Shown: positions 52,001-64,000, counted from the stretch's first letter. The stretch is DNA of 64,000 bases from Tetraselmis striata (GCA_006384855.1 VCJN01001218.1:1-64000); one strand, 5' to 3'. Notes: generated by a model not told the origin, from the letters alone. Made by a program: numbers and translations.

Positions 52001-55000
52001 CGTGGCCGTGTTGCGGAGAGTGCTGGAGAGAGCGAGGGCGCCAGTGCCACGCCTGACCCGGATGCCCACCTGAAGGTGCCCCCTAGACGCTGCCCTATCC
52101 CGGGCAATTTGTCACCAGTAGCGAGAGCCCTATCACATGCTCTTGCGGGCCTGTTTTCTCTCTCACACGGCCCGCTCCCGCCCACGTTCCCTGGCTGCAG
52201 GTGGCTGCCACGCTCCTGCAGTACTGCGTGTCCGATCTGGCAGAGTGTGCACCAGCGGATGCAGAACAGGACCAGCGCTGCGCAGCGCTCGCCAACTTGC
52301 CGTTGCTTCCATTGCAGGTAGGTCGCCTGCCTAGCAATGGCTCCTACATCCAGCCGGGCTTGGCGTCCGTGAGTGCATGGGGCTGATTGGCATGGTGCGG
52401 CATCCGCAGGATGGAAGCCTAGGCACCATTCATTACCACAGCCGTGGCAACCTGTGGGACACCTTTGGCGACCGTCTGGGAATCAGCCAGCAGGCTGCGA
52501 GGCCGCTCTTCTATCTGGTTGATGACCTGGAGACCGCACTCCTACGCGGGACATCAATGCTGCCTCGCCTGGTGGACGCAGCAAAGCTTGCACCTGCCAC
52601 TGTGAAATTTCTTCAGGTAAACCTCGAGCACGGGCGCGGCGCAGGTTTCGATCTCCTTCACCGCTATCGGTTGGCCGGCTGCACATGTACTGTGATGGCG
52701 CTGATGGAGCACCCATATTCCTTGCAAAGACACATTGTGTACCGTCGATACATTTGCTAATGATTGCATTGCTTGCCAACCAACCCACCAACCAACCAGC
52801 CAACCAATCAACCTGCCAATCCGGAAGCCGGGTTGCCCGGGAAGTCTGTCTTGGAAGCACCTGTCGTGTTAGATTTCCTGCAATTGTAGCCTGTACATCA
52901 TATCTGTGGTATATGCAAATGATGACCAGTGCCATCCACATGTATTTTGCACGAAGGATGTCCCATTGCGAAATGCTGGAGCATTAGAGCATGCCCCGCG
53001 TCTGACCTCGCGGTGGGCTGTGGATGCCGCTGCCCAGGGTGCGTGTGGGCATCAGCACGGGCTCAACATCTGGCGTCTTGGCAGCGAGGAGCTGCAGGAG
53101 CTGGTGCTGCCGGCATTGCTGCCCCCCAGCTGGAAGGGGTGTCAACAGGTGGCGTGGCAGCCGCCCTCGGACGACGGCCGCTTTGAGCCGGACGGTCAAC
53201 CGAGCGTGGGGCGCCTGCAGCTGCTGTGGAGGAGACTGGAAGCGGAGGAAGGGCTGGCGGCGGCCATGCAGTGGCCGCTCCTGCCCATCCAGCCTGGATC
53301 CCTGCGCTCCTTGGGCGGCCGCCGCAGCATCATCACACCTGGTGGCTGGACAGAAGCGACGCAGTCCGCACTCATCAAGTGTGGATGCGACATGGTGAGT
53401 GCCCTGCGTCCCCATCTTGTGTTACACAGTCACCATGCGCTTGGTTGGTCCATCTGAACAAGCAAAGTGCGGGACTGTTGGGCGCAGGTATGTGGGAACT
53501 AATAATAAGGATAGTAAGCATCACATACATATAATAATAATAAAATACAAGAACATTGTGTGGGAACTATTTAAAAAGGCATTTCTGTTGATTGTGCTGA
53601 GAAAGCTGGTGTGCTCCTGATGTGAACCATCCTTGTGTTAGCTGGACACTCGCGTAGAAATCAAGCACCCGTCCATTGCGGAGTATGTCCAGCCCGGCAC
53701 AGCGGCTGGCGTGCTGGCGGCACTCGCCTCACAGGTGAGCGGCCAGCTGGAGAGGCTGCCGTCCCTGCTTGACGGCAGCAAACTCAGTGCCGAGGAGCGC
53801 CGCCATCTGCGCAGCTTTCTGCTGCAGGCCAAGTGGTTCAGCGGTGAGCCTCCCCCCCCCCCCCCCCCCCCCGCCCCCCCGCCTACTGCCTAGGCCTGCC
53901 TGACCACCGTTTTCAACCCTCGCTGCTGTTCCCAAAACATCTCGCGCAATCGCCTTTAGTTTGTAGGCAGTGATCACAACAATGGTGATGCGGTGTATAT
54001 GTTGCAGGCCCGGACCGCGTTGGGGCCTGGGAGATCGAGGTGCTCAAGCAACTGCCCATTTACGACAGTGCTGCGCCAGGCGAGACTGCTTCACGCCCGG
54101 AATGCGTCAGTCTGGCGCAGTCACAGTTCCTGCCCCCTGAAGGTAAGTCACAGGGTTCACCATCGCCCACGCCACAAGCCTCAACGAACTTGTTTTGACA
54201 TGGCGATGCGCCCCGGCAATGCTGCGCCGCTGGTTGAGAGGGTGTCCTGGCTGAGAGGGAGCCCGCCGTGATCCTTGCCGCCGCCGCTGCCGCCAGGAAT
54301 TTTGCCGGAGCTGCTCACAGGGAGCTTCATCCAAGCCGGCGGCGCTGCTGAGGCAGCGATCCTACAGGAGCACCTCCATGTGCCCCGGCTACCCCGTTCC
54401 GAGTTTTATCGTAGCCATGCTCTCCCGGGCGCCACTGACCTCAGCCCGCAGGTGAGCCTCCCCCCCCCCCCCCCCCCCCCCCCAATATCTGACAGTATCA
54501 GTACGCATATTTATAATACCGCTACCCCTTCCTACTAACTACTGTCGCATGCTTCACACCGCGGCAGTTGGGTCTCGCCCTGGCGTCTTGCATCCTGCGG
54601 GAGCTGGAAATCATGCAGCGAGAGGACGCGGCTTTTGTGCAGTGTCTGCGCACCGTTGCCTTTGTGCCCACCGACTCGGGCGACCTCAGGTATGCCCTGC
54701 CTCCGCAACATGTGCTCGCCACGTCGCTTGCCATGACGATTGAGTAGGGAGAGAGCGAGCGAGCTTAGTTCCGTGGTCAGGGGAGGCTTTTCCATGGACT
54801 GGATTGCAGCGGGGATTCCGTGTTGGTTTGATGCCAAACCCTGCGTGGATCCCACCACTGGATGGTATCACTGCCAACATTTCCTCTCTGTCACGAGCTG
54901 ACGCTTCTATACGCTTGGCAATCGCCTACTTGCCAGAGCGCCTCAAGGGGATGTTTGACGATTTGTTAGGGTGTGCGTGTTCTGGTTCGGGCGTGTGGCT

Positions 55001-58000
55001 GTGCTGTGCGGATCGCTGAGCTTGACTGCCCGTTGCCCCCACAGAGCCCCCTCCGAGCTGTTTGATCCACGCAACGGCGAGCTCCAGCGCCTGCTGGACA
55101 GCGACAGCTGTTTCCCGGCGCGCGACTTGCTGGGCGAGGGCGAGCAGATGGAGCGAGTGCTCGGGGCGCTGGGCCGCCTGGGCCTGCAGGAGCAGCTCAC
55201 CCCGGCCGCGCTGCAACGCTCGGCGCAGCTCATCGCGGCGTCAGCATCCGCGGCCTCAGCTGATGAAGCTGCATGTGTCACTCTTGCCACACGCGCGGAG
55301 GTGAACCCCTGTCTTGTACTCCACGCAGACGATTGGATGGCGCTTTTACTGCACCATTTGCAGCTCGTTTCCCCATGCTGATCTCTGCGATATCGACGGT
55401 GTTGTGTCACAACGTCTTTGGCAATATGTATGGTACAAGCATGCCCACTCTACACATCTGCACAATACCCAGCTTGATGCGACCTACTGGTACTTTTGCC
55501 ACGTGGTGTTGCAGGCGCTGATGGCAGAGCTGGAGAGGCTGGCGCAGGGCGCTGACAGATCCGGAGAAGGTGAGCGTTCCAGCAGGGGTGATACATGCCC
55601 AATGGCCATGTTGCTCGACCCCTGAGACATTGGACTCCGCTACGATCCACGACCAGCCATGTCGCATCTCTCTCCGCTGCTCTACCTTGCGCTCTGTCCT
55701 GCGCACGCTCGCATGCTCTGATCCCCGGTGTGTATCTACCTGGCAGATTTGGGCCGGTTCTGGGCGGCAATGCAGAGCCTGCAGTGGTGCTTGGTGCTGA
55801 GGCAGCGGCCGGAGGATGCAGCGGCAGGGTTGCCCTGGCCAGAAGGCGTCGCCGCCTTTGCGCCACCCCGCATGAGCCGCCCCCTTGCGGACATGTGGCT
55901 AGTTTCCGCCTCCATGCACATCCTGGAGCAGCACGTCAGCGGCGCGCTGGCGGAGCGGTTAGGCTGGGCAGGGCAACCGCCTGGCAGTGTGCTCGCGGCG
56001 CAGCTTCTGGAGCTTGGCAAGGCATTCCCGGCCAACACGGTACCATCCCCCCCCCCCCCCCCCCCCCCCTTTGTCGAAGTAGTGTACGTCCGCAGAAACA
56101 TGCGAGCTGTCATGTCCCAGCCATGTACAGCCAGGCATCAGAGGGTCTCCATGCTCTGCGCCTGCCAGGTGGAAGAGGCGGAGGCAGAGCACCTAGCCAC
56201 GGTGGCAGGGCGTCTTTATGCGGCGCTGGCTGGCTACGTTGGGCAGCCGGAGGAGGATGTCATCCGCATTGTCCTCGAGGGCTCAGCCTGCGTGTGGGTG
56301 AGTGACTTCTCCCCCTCCCCCTTCCCAGCCTTCTTAGCCACCAATTACTAACAGTCCGTGTCTGTTTGGCAGGTTGGCACAGGGTTTGCGGTCGCCCTCG
56401 CATGCGCGTTTGACGCACAGGGCGCCGACTACCAGCCGTTCCTGCATGAAGTGCCGCCGGCTGTGGCCACCCACGAGGCCCTCATGACAATGCTCGGTGT
56501 GCCGGAGGTGCACGCACTGCCCTCGTCCAGCGCCCCTGGCACAAAGTCATGCGCTAGTATGTATGTACAGACGTGCATGCCCTTTACTGCCTGCTCAAGT
56601 CACACTGATGCCGAGGGGTTGCGCTGGTTGCGCTGTGGCTGTCGGAGCAGCATTTCCAAGAGTTGAGCTTCCGCAGCGCGCTGGGGCGCCGTGCCAGTGG
56701 AACTGGCCTCGCGTCCCCAATGAGCGAGGAGGAGACAAAAGCGGCTGTGGCGATGGTGAATGCGGCTCTGGAGGCAAGGCAGCGGGATGGCCAGGACGAG
56801 GGCGAGGTGAGGGGCCCATGTTGCCCCGCTTGGCAGTGGCGGGTGAGGGGCTGCTAGCTGCCTCTCGTGGGCGCTATCCTGAGGGCCGGCTTTGTCGTGC
56901 AGGATGGCGGAGGGATGCAGCTGGCGGCGGTTGCCAGCCCGGAGGTGGGCATGCTGGTGGTGGACGCAGACGGCTACCTCGCACGCCCAGAGGAGCTGCA
57001 CTTCAACGACGCTGCGTGGCTGGCCAACAAGGAGCAGCGCATGCTGCATCCCGACATTTCGCAGCGCGGGGCGGAGCTGCTGGGCGTTCGCTCCCTGCGC
57101 CACTTTCATCAGGTTTGTTTGTGGGCAACCCACAAACTGTTCAGCACTGCTCCGTAGCGTTGCCTGAGCTGCTCTCATCACATCTGGAGCGCCTCACAGT
57201 GAACATGTTGGCGGTGGGGGGAGGGGGTTGTGGGTGGATGGGAGGGGGATCCGTAAACACCTTCCTCAACCCTGCACATACAATGCTGCTGTGACGGCAC
57301 TTGTGGGGCGTCGCAAGGGAAACTCAGGCACCTGGCTCATGCGTCCCAGCAAGCCTGAAGGAGAGGTGAAGCATCCTGAGCTTCCATGATGCTGTCCTCG
57401 GCTCTGCAGGTCCAGCAGCACACCACGCACCAGCTGCCCTGCCCGCCCGCGGAGCTGCTGTCAAAGCTGCTCTCCAAGCAGCACGAGCCCGAGGTGCCAT
57501 ACGCGCGGCTATCCCGCTCTGCCCTGCCGCTGGTCCACACCATGCGGCACCTGCAGTGTGGCATGGCGCCAGTCAAATGCTGACAGAACAGAGGGAGAGA
57601 GTAGAACCTTTCACGGAACTGGAGGTGGAACTGACACAAGCTCGGCAACGCTGCCATCTGCTGAACAGGTGTACGTGCTGTACGACATCGCCGAGTTTGC
57701 GGATGCTTGCGGATGCGAGTCGATGGATGTGTGGCTGGACAACCGGCAGCACAAGCAGCAGAGCTTGCTGCACTCTGGGCTGGCGGACTTCCAGGTGGCC
57801 ACCTGCATGCTGCCCACCCGTTCATTACCTGGCGGCGTCTGCTAGTCCTGACCACCCCTCCCTGTTCCCCGGTGCATCACTCCAGGGGCCCGCGCTGTGT
57901 GTGTCGCTGCCAGGCCTGCAGCTGAGCGCGGAGGAGCTGTGCCAGCTGCAGAGCCCGAGCTCTCCGTACCGCCTGCGCGGGGCCACATGCCACTACGGAT

Positions 58001-61000
58001 GCGGCCTGCTCAGCTGCTACCTGCTCACAGACGTCCCCATGGCGCTCAGTGGCGACGCTGTGTGCATGTGGGACCCGTCCGGGAGCCATCTTGCGCGGGG
58101 CGAGGCGGCTGTCGGGCGGCAGTACCGCCACGTGGCGCAGGACCTCACCTCCCGCTTTGCCGACCAGTTCAGGTGCGTGTGTGTCTTTGAGGCCCTTGCG
58201 CTTGCGCACACAGGCACCTCCACATACCTCTGACTGGGCCACACGCCGGGATACATGCGTATGTCCTGCCGATAGCATGTTTCACATGCACATACTTGGT
58301 CGCCAAGTGTTGATTTCCCAGCAGCAGTACACAGAATCAATGAAAACCGTGCACCAGATCATGGGCCTAGGCTGCCACCATACAAGATTCACCGCTTTGC
58401 CGTTTTGTTGTACGCGCATGCAGTGTGTGGGACTTCACGGGCAGGTGCGTCACGGGAAGCTCGCACCCCGGCACACTGCTCCGCATGCCGCTGCGCACAG
58501 AGGCACACGCCGCTGTCAGCAAGATCCGCCAGGTGGGTTGGCCACAGGCTGGGCGTGACACTGACTGGATGCCCGCAGCCGCGCTTGTCACCGCACAAGA
58601 GCCGCCTCCCAGCCACAAGCCGTCCCAGCCTCCCATCCCCCAACCGCTACATTTCTCCGGGACACCTCATTATGCACTGCAAACCACACGAACGTAATTC
58701 ATGCACCCACGCATAGGATCACATGCATGCAATGGAGGGCAGGACTGCCTGCCGCGCTGTGTGCTGATCCGGGCTTGAGGCGCGATGCCCATGGCCGCCT
58801 CATGTCTGGACAGGTGGCGTGCGGGCAGGAGTGCATTGAGGACGCGCTGACAAAGTTCGCGGCAGATGTGGGCCGCGCCATGGTCTTCCTCAAGACGCTG
58901 CGCCGCGTGCGCGTGCAGCGGTGGGAGGCTGCCGGCGGACGGGGACTCGCCGGCGGTCTGCTTGCCGCTGCATCAGGTTGGCGCGTCGCCATCCTCACAC
59001 AGCAGTCTGTGATCGCCGCCTGAGCTAGCGCCAGCACATCTTGTCGCGTCCACCCCTGGCAGGGTAGATGTGCCGGTCGTCATGGCGCGGGGGTTATCAT
59101 GTTGGGGCTTCCATATCACCGCAGTCATCCGGAGCTTTCCCACGGGGGACACCTGCGTTAGGGTGGCGGCATGCCCGCCTGCACTGACAGCAACACACCG
59201 CTGAGCTTCTGTGGGGAATGTTGCGCGCAGATGAAGACCGCGCATCCGGCGGTGGAGGCTGAGCGCGGCCGCAGCGATGACAAGGTGCCTACCATTCGCC
59301 ACCATTCCAAGTGCAATGCAGTAAAATCGAGCAAGGAGCTGCTCATGCATGGCAGCCCACGCTGCCTGCCTCCCTGCCACCAAGCGCGATTGCTGCGGAC
59401 TTGTGGGCAGTTTCTGAGCGGCGGGGTGCCCTGCGTCCGCCGCAGGATTGGGGCAAAGGGCTGGGCCTGGGCTTTTCCAAGCTGATGAACCAGATCACTG
59501 CGGTTGGGCGAGCCAAGGTCAAGTGTGGCGACGTCGACCTGCATGTGGACCACTTTGGGTGAGCCGCCCGCAGTGTCAACCTCCTCTTCCCGTCTCTGCC
59601 CAGGCTAAAGCCTGTCGCCGGTCATGCCCAACTCGCACTGGTTTGTCCCGCCTGATTTTGGCATTAATCGGGACGGCCTATCGTTGTTGGATACTGAGAG
59701 CGGATGGGGTGTGTGTTGGTTTGGGCCAGGCCTGATGGCAGCTTGGCGTCGTCGGAGCACAGCAGCTGGGTGGTGGCTTCCACCAGCGCAAGCGTGGGGC
59801 GCGACTCCGCGATGCAGCGCAAGTTTGCATCCCTCCAACTGGTGCCGCAGTGCGCGGTGGCGCTGCCCGCGCCGCCGCACCAGCAAGCGGACGCTGCCGG
59901 CGGTGCGCTGTTTGCCCCGCTGCCGCTCCTGCCGCGTCCGGGGCGGGCCTGGCGAGGGCCCCCGGACGGCCGGGACGGAGGGAGACTGTGTCGGGCTGGC
60001 GGAGCTGCCCTTCCTGCTGTGCGGCCACTTTGCCCTCGCGCGCTTTGGGGGCCGCCACCTGTTCAGCTTGTCAGAGATGGAGGTAACTCTTCCCCGCGCC
60101 GCCCTGAGACACATCATCCAGAGCATTGACAGATCCCGGCGTGAGCGCTTGTAGCGTGCATGTTGTTTGGCGGCCGGGGGGGGGGGGGGGGGAGGGGGCG
60201 GTTGCAAAGCTAGTGCCCAGTTTGAACACAGCCAAGCGGATGTCTACATGCCTGCATGTCTCACCAGCCACCCTCTGGCAGTGACGCCCTTTTGCCCTTC
60301 CGCTTGCTCGCCTCCGAAGGTATGTGCTAACTTTCTGCTGCGGCGGTTGCGTGGTCAGAGCATGGACGGCGCGGTGGCCGGGGCGGTGGGGATGCACCCG
60401 GATATTCTGCGAGCCCGCTTCAACAAGGAGCTGCTGGAGGGCGTGGTGCCGGCATGGCTGGAGGTAGGGGCGACCGCCTGTGCCCTGATAGCATGCATCC
60501 CCCCTCCGCCCCCCCAAAAGAAAAAATCCTAACCCCCGCTGCCACTGACGTGGTCGCCCCGTGCTCCCTCCTTTCGTCCACACTTGCCCCCCTCAGGCGT
60601 TTAGCAAGCTGGCTGAGCGAGCCGGCCCAGGCGGTGCGCAGCAGCTGTATGCGCTGCTGCCGCGACAGACTGCCAGCGGCGCAAAGCAGCCCTCGGGCGA
60701 TCTGCAGGTGCGGCCCGCATTGCCCGCTCTCGTGCAACGGCCGGCCCTCACCTCGGCACAACGCCGGACAGTCAAGTGGGTGCTGCTGGGGGATCGATGA
60801 AGTTTGTTCTGGCTGTATGGAAAGTGGCATGGTTCCTAGATGCCACGTGTCAACACAAACAGTGTGCATGCCACCATGATATGACTGATGGGCAGCTCAC
60901 TGCCGAAGCAACGTGCTAACGGCATTCCCATGAGCTGCCTGTGGTGGATCTTCTACCGGTCATAACGTGCATGCAGTGCTTTAGCAGTTTCAGCCTCTCA

Positions 61001-64000
61001 TTGGCCTGCCCGATGCCTGCCCCACATGCCGCCCCCTCACCCCGGCTGTGCGCTCTAACGACCGCCTCACAGGTGCTGTGCCGGAGCCTCTACCAAGCAG
61101 CGGCGGAGCGCCCGATGTGGCAGCTGTACAACGGGAAGATGGTCAAGCTGGCGGAGGGCTTCTTCCTGCAGCCGATGCTGCTGGGGAGCAGCTCGCCCGG
61201 TCCCGCCGCGTGTGCGGAGCTGGGCGAGCACGCTCAGCGCTGGATCATGCAGCAGCTGCCGCTGTTTGCGGTGCCGTACGAGGTGCCACCCCTCCTTCCG
61301 CCTCACCGCTTGCGGCTGGGTGCAGACCCATTCGCCTAAACCTCACATGTGCTATCCATGCATAACCAACTTGGTCCATTCAACATCCTTTACTTGTTAT
61401 TGGTGGAAGCATGCATACTTGCGGCCCAATTGCACTCTCGCCACTCAGCAGCCACCTGCCAGAAGAATCACATGCCAAGGGCTTTAGTTCTTGGAGGGGC
61501 GGACATTTCCTGGAATGCTCAAACATGGCTGGCGGAAGCAGCAATGGGGAATGGATTACCCGCCGCAACATGCAGCCGAGGCTTTGGCGCCCTTGGGCAG
61601 GAGACCTGCATGGGAACCAGTCTGTTCATCCCAGACACTTCAGCATCCCCCCCCCCCCCCCTCCCCCCCCCCCCCTCGCTTTAACATCCATTTGCCCCCG
61701 TTTCCTTGCCTGTCTCACCTGGCAGATCAAGGAGGAGATGAGCGCGGCTGGCGTGAAGGGCACCTCCGACATCACTCCTGCCAGTGCGGGCCCACACCCC
61801 ATCGACCCGTACCCCGCCCCCTTTCCCCCGGGCGAGCCCCCTTGATCACGCCTGCCAACCATGCGCGCCAGTTCACAGTGTGCCGGCTAGCAGCTAGTGT
61901 TGAGGGGCGGTTACATGCGCGGGCGGGCAGGCGGCTGACAGTGTTCCATTGGCGGCTGCTGCGGCAGGTGTGCGGCCGCTGGTCAAGTCGGTCATGAAGT
62001 CCGGCAGCAGGAGTGGCGGCAGCGGCAGCGGTGCAGCTGGCGCGGCGGTGGAGATGTCGCCGGAGGAGGCGACGGAGCTGCTGCAGTACTGCCTGGGCGA
62101 CTGCTTCCCCTCGCACCCGCAAGTATGGACCCCCCCCCCCCCCCCCTCCCCCCCCCTCGCCTGCTTCAGATACCAGCACTACACACATTCCCAGAACGCC
62201 CTCCTGTCTCCCTGTCCCGAGGTGCACTTGGCTCCCTGTCCCCCGGCGCCACCCCCACAGCACTCCGCACCCGAGGCCGCACAGGCGGAGTCTGCCGCAC
62301 CGGCGCCGGAGCAGCCGCAGCAGAACGGCGGCGGGGAGGGGCTACTGGCGGCGCTGGATGCGGGCCTGCGCACGGGGCGCAATGAGATCCCGTGGCAGGC
62401 GCTCATCAGCATGGCGGGCACCGAGTTCCAGGTAGCTGCGCCGCTCATCCGAACCAATCCCCCCCCCCCCCCCCCCCCCCTCCTTTCGCACAGGACACGA
62501 GCTGACGCCCAGCCAGTTTGTTGGCATGCATGGGCGGAGCTTTCCGTGAATGACCGCGGCTTGTCAGTTTGCGGTTTCAGCTTTGGTTTGTGTCGGTAAT
62601 GGTTTGTGTTTTACTGTGCCCCCGGGACACTGAGGCGGACAAGCAATGTCTATGTCGGCAGGACATGGTCTCCTCCGTCCGTGACGCAATCAACACCGAC
62701 ACAGGTTCGCAACGCGGCCACCAGACGGCGTCTACCCAGCGCAATGGCTCCGCCGCCGCCAGCATGCCGCCTGTGAACGCGGCGGCCCTGGCGGAGTGCG
62801 CCGGGCTGCCGGTGCCGACAGCGCACACTGGGGAGGTGGTGCCGCTGGGCAAACGACAGCTGCTGGTGTGGGGACCCGACCTGTCGGTGGAGCCCGCATC
62901 CCTGGTTGACGCGGAGGCACGTGCCGCCCCTGCCCGTGCCCGTCATGCGAGGCGTTCCAAGAAATGATCCTACTGGGTCGCATCAGTTCGCATGGGCAGC
63001 GGTTGAAATCACAGCGCAGCTAGCGCCTAAATACGCCGCGAAAACACTCTCTGACAGGCGATTCACTACCTTCACTTGACTGGTTTTATAATACCATCTA
63101 CCTACGGGTGCCACCGCAACGGTTACAGCCCTGCGAATCTTAACCTGCCCTATCCGCCAGAGGTCAGGTGTAGAGGAAACCATGGCGAAACGATAGGGAC
63201 CGTTCCCATGGGTTCCAATTGTTGGGCTATTGTCCGAATTCTCATCTGTGCGTCCGCACCCACCCACTGTACTGCCTGGGGCTCGCTGGTATATTTGCCG
63301 GCGTATATGGCATCTCTGGGTGGGGCCGGTGTCCGAGGAGCATCTTCCCTTGGAGATCGAAGACTCTTTGAACCCCCCCCTCCCCCTCCCGCCTGCCGTC
63401 CCGCCTTTCTTTATGACAGGCAATCCGCGCTGGTTTCGTGCACCCGCTGGCCGTGCGCACCCTGGGCCCAGCGCTGCAGCACCCGGCGGCGCAGCATGCC
63501 CTGCGCCTCGCCACGTTTACGCTGGACCACCTCGCCTTTCTGCTGCCCGCCTTCCTGCCGCCTTCCTGGGCACCGCACAATGCACGCGCCACAGGTTGCC
63601 CCGCCCCCCTTCCCATACCCCCCTCTCCGATTGCCCCACTGACAGGGACCCCACGTCACGATGGTACTAGACTTGGTCGGGCTTCTCACAACTGCCTTTG
63701 AGCTCCTCTTAACCATAATGCCAATGACTGTCAGCAGTGCCGGCGTTTAGCCCCACCCATCCACCCATCCTCCCCGCCGATGCAGAGTGTCGATGGTAGC
63801 GCGCTTCCGTCCCAACCTCCCATGTCCCATAGTGGTGGCGTATTCCAACGATGCAAGTCCGACTTTTTCCAAGGGCGCGATGGGCCGTGTTGCTGAGCGG
63901 CTGCCGCCTCCACCCGCAGGCATCGCCGTCAACTGGGGGGACGGGGCGCATGGCGGGCCCGAGGTGGACTGGCTGCTGCGCATGTGGGCGCTGGCCGTGG
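39003..64000 (+). CDS. Sacsin-like giant chaperone, 3' end beyond window
   Basis: One gene of at least ~57 exons encoding more than 3,700 residues within the window; it runs off the end inside an exon (63920-64000). The protein is three consecutive ~1,400-residue modules, each starting with an Hsp90-like GHKL ATPase domain ([10 protein letters not shown], GRFGxGFN). This is the SIRPT architecture of sacsin, an Hsp70/Hsp90-linked chaperone. The ATG at 39003 gives [13 protein letters not shown] and reaches the first ATPase within ~35 residues, so the ubiquitin-like domain at the N-terminus of human sacsin is absent. Whether DnaJ and HEPN domains exist at the C-terminus cannot be seen. A stop at 62965-62967 lies in the frame of one exon. 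I read it as intronic, because exons at 63420 and 63920 continue the module order seen in modules 1 and 2. Confidence 0.9.
39207..39241. repeat. C-tract/G-tract inverted pair in sacsin intron 1
   Basis: CCCCCTCCCCCC (39207-39218) meets about 21 G (39221-39241) across a GA spacer. It has the same layout as the pair in the peptidase gene at 29145-29211. Confidence 0.9.
44795..46900. repeat. Hierarchical minisatellite inside a 2.6-kb sacsin intron
   Basis: The intron 44648-47283 is filled by about ten units of ~185-285 bp, each marked by CCCGGCCGGTATCGCGGTGCT (marks near 44820, 45062, 45250, 45448, 45653, 45838, 46091, 46298, 46487, 46770). Each unit holds four or five copies of a ~15-base core, TTACTCCAGGGGTAGT, spaced about 35-60 bases apart, so about 40 cores in all. 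Cores are imperfectly palindromic (ACT...AGT). Units are diverged, not identical. It does not code. Confidence 0.95.
49250..57112 (+). other. Sacsin-like module 2 (intact ATP site) and its exons
   Basis: Exons: remainder of 48753-49533, then 49680-49909, 50150-50323, 50642-50824, 51206-52075, 52201-52317, 52410-52616, 53038-53394, 53642-53843, 54008-54142, 54297-54451, 54568-54689, 55045-55300, 55515-55569, 55747-56039, 56169-56297, 56373-56507, 56651-56806, 56903-57112. The ATP site is intact: [11 protein letters not shown] (Asn ~1447) and [18 protein letters not shown]. Landmarks repeat in the order of module 1: [84 protein letters not shown]. Many intron positions match module 1, so the gene likely grew by duplication of an already intron-bearing module. 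The 53038 start and the frame near the end of 51206-52075 are less certain. Confidence 0.85.
52775..52822. repeat. CCAACCAA-type microsatellite in a sacsin intron
   Basis: Tandem AACC/AACCA/AGCC units within the 52617-53037 intron of module 2. Confidence 0.8.
57410..64000 (+). other. Sacsin-like module 3 (degenerate ATP site), incomplete
   Basis: Exons read: 57410-57493, 57669-57794, 57886-58172, 58424-58532, 58814-58976, 59125-59162, 59231-59284, 59446-59558, 59730-60082, 60320-60463, 60597-60707, 61073-61282, 61726-61783, 61968-62122, 62261-62431, 62662-~62920, 63420-63594, 63920-64000. Exons from 59125 to 59558 and the end of the 62662 exon are tentative. The ATPase N-box aligns as AEFADACG against LQNADDAG: Asn becomes Phe (~2881) and the second Asp becomes Ala (~2884). 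The glycine box reads [17 protein letters not shown] against [17 protein letters not shown]. Later landmarks ([27 protein letters not shown]) keep module order. The exon at 59730-60082 needs one base removed (C5 run at 59959-59963) to stay in frame. Confidence 0.75.

Noticed and set aside
51950..52090. Alternative frame ([18 protein letters not shown]) at the end of sacsin exon 51206-52075
   Set aside because: It looks helical and protein-like, but it reaches TGA before the donor. The main frame stays open and joins the next exon in phase, so I kept it; a frameshift here cannot be excluded.
62965..62967. End of the sacsin-like gene at this in-frame TGA
   Set aside because: Exons at 63420-63594 and 63920-64000 continue the module order (LPAFLPPSW then a DWLLRMW helix) seen in modules 1 and 2, so the stop is more likely intronic. 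It remains an alternative without transcripts.

Overview
This is nuclear DNA from a GC-rich eukaryote, most likely a chlorophyte green alga. The evidence is short spliced exons with GT-AG introns in every phase, conserved plant and algal protein families, TGTAA polyadenylation motifs downstream of several stop codons, and pure C/G tracts inside most introns. I cannot fix the genus from sequence alone. There are no bacterial operons, rRNA genes, credible tRNAs or CRISPR arrays.

Layout. 1-10 kb is a mobile-element graveyard: a decayed tyrosine recombinase (483-1509), then about 5.2 kb of unrecognised, frameshifted ORFs between two ~220-bp LTR-like direct repeats. 12.1-13.3 kb holds a single-exon RING-H2 ubiquitin ligase (+). 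14.3-18.8 kb is an 11-exon cytosolic-type lysyl-tRNA synthetase (-). 19.0-19.7 kb is a LINE 3' end lying against a divergent two-exon ubiquitin-like gene (+) that ends at 20989. 21.9-25.2 kb is an 11-exon, single-pass membrane Asp-box/BNR sialidase-like protein (-). It diverges from an 18-exon S9 prolyl-oligopeptidase-family serine peptidase (+, 26.2-32.8 kb) with a complete Ser/Asp/His triad. 33.7-35.6 kb is a 3-exon unknown protein (-). 37.4-38.3 kb carries rearranged, inverted LINE fragments.

From 39.0 kb to the window end runs one giant gene (+, at least ~57 exons, >3,700 codons seen, 3' end outside). It encodes a sacsin-like protein made of three ~1,400-residue modules, each opening with an Hsp90-type (GHKL) ATP-binding domain. 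The ATP site is intact in modules 1 and 2 and degenerate in module 3. The largest recognised intron of this gene holds a 2.1-kb hierarchical minisatellite.

Common thread. Several genes concern proteostasis and translation (RING ligase, ubiquitin-like protein, sacsin chaperone, S9 peptidase, lysyl-tRNA synthetase), but nothing shows that they are co-regulated. The most unusual genome-wide signal is the homopolymer C tract in introns, usually C on the sense strand whichever way the gene points, and often only a few bases after the 5' splice site.

Exon coordinates were read by eye from GT/AG boundaries, reading-frame phase and family conservation. They are models, not transcript-supported calls.
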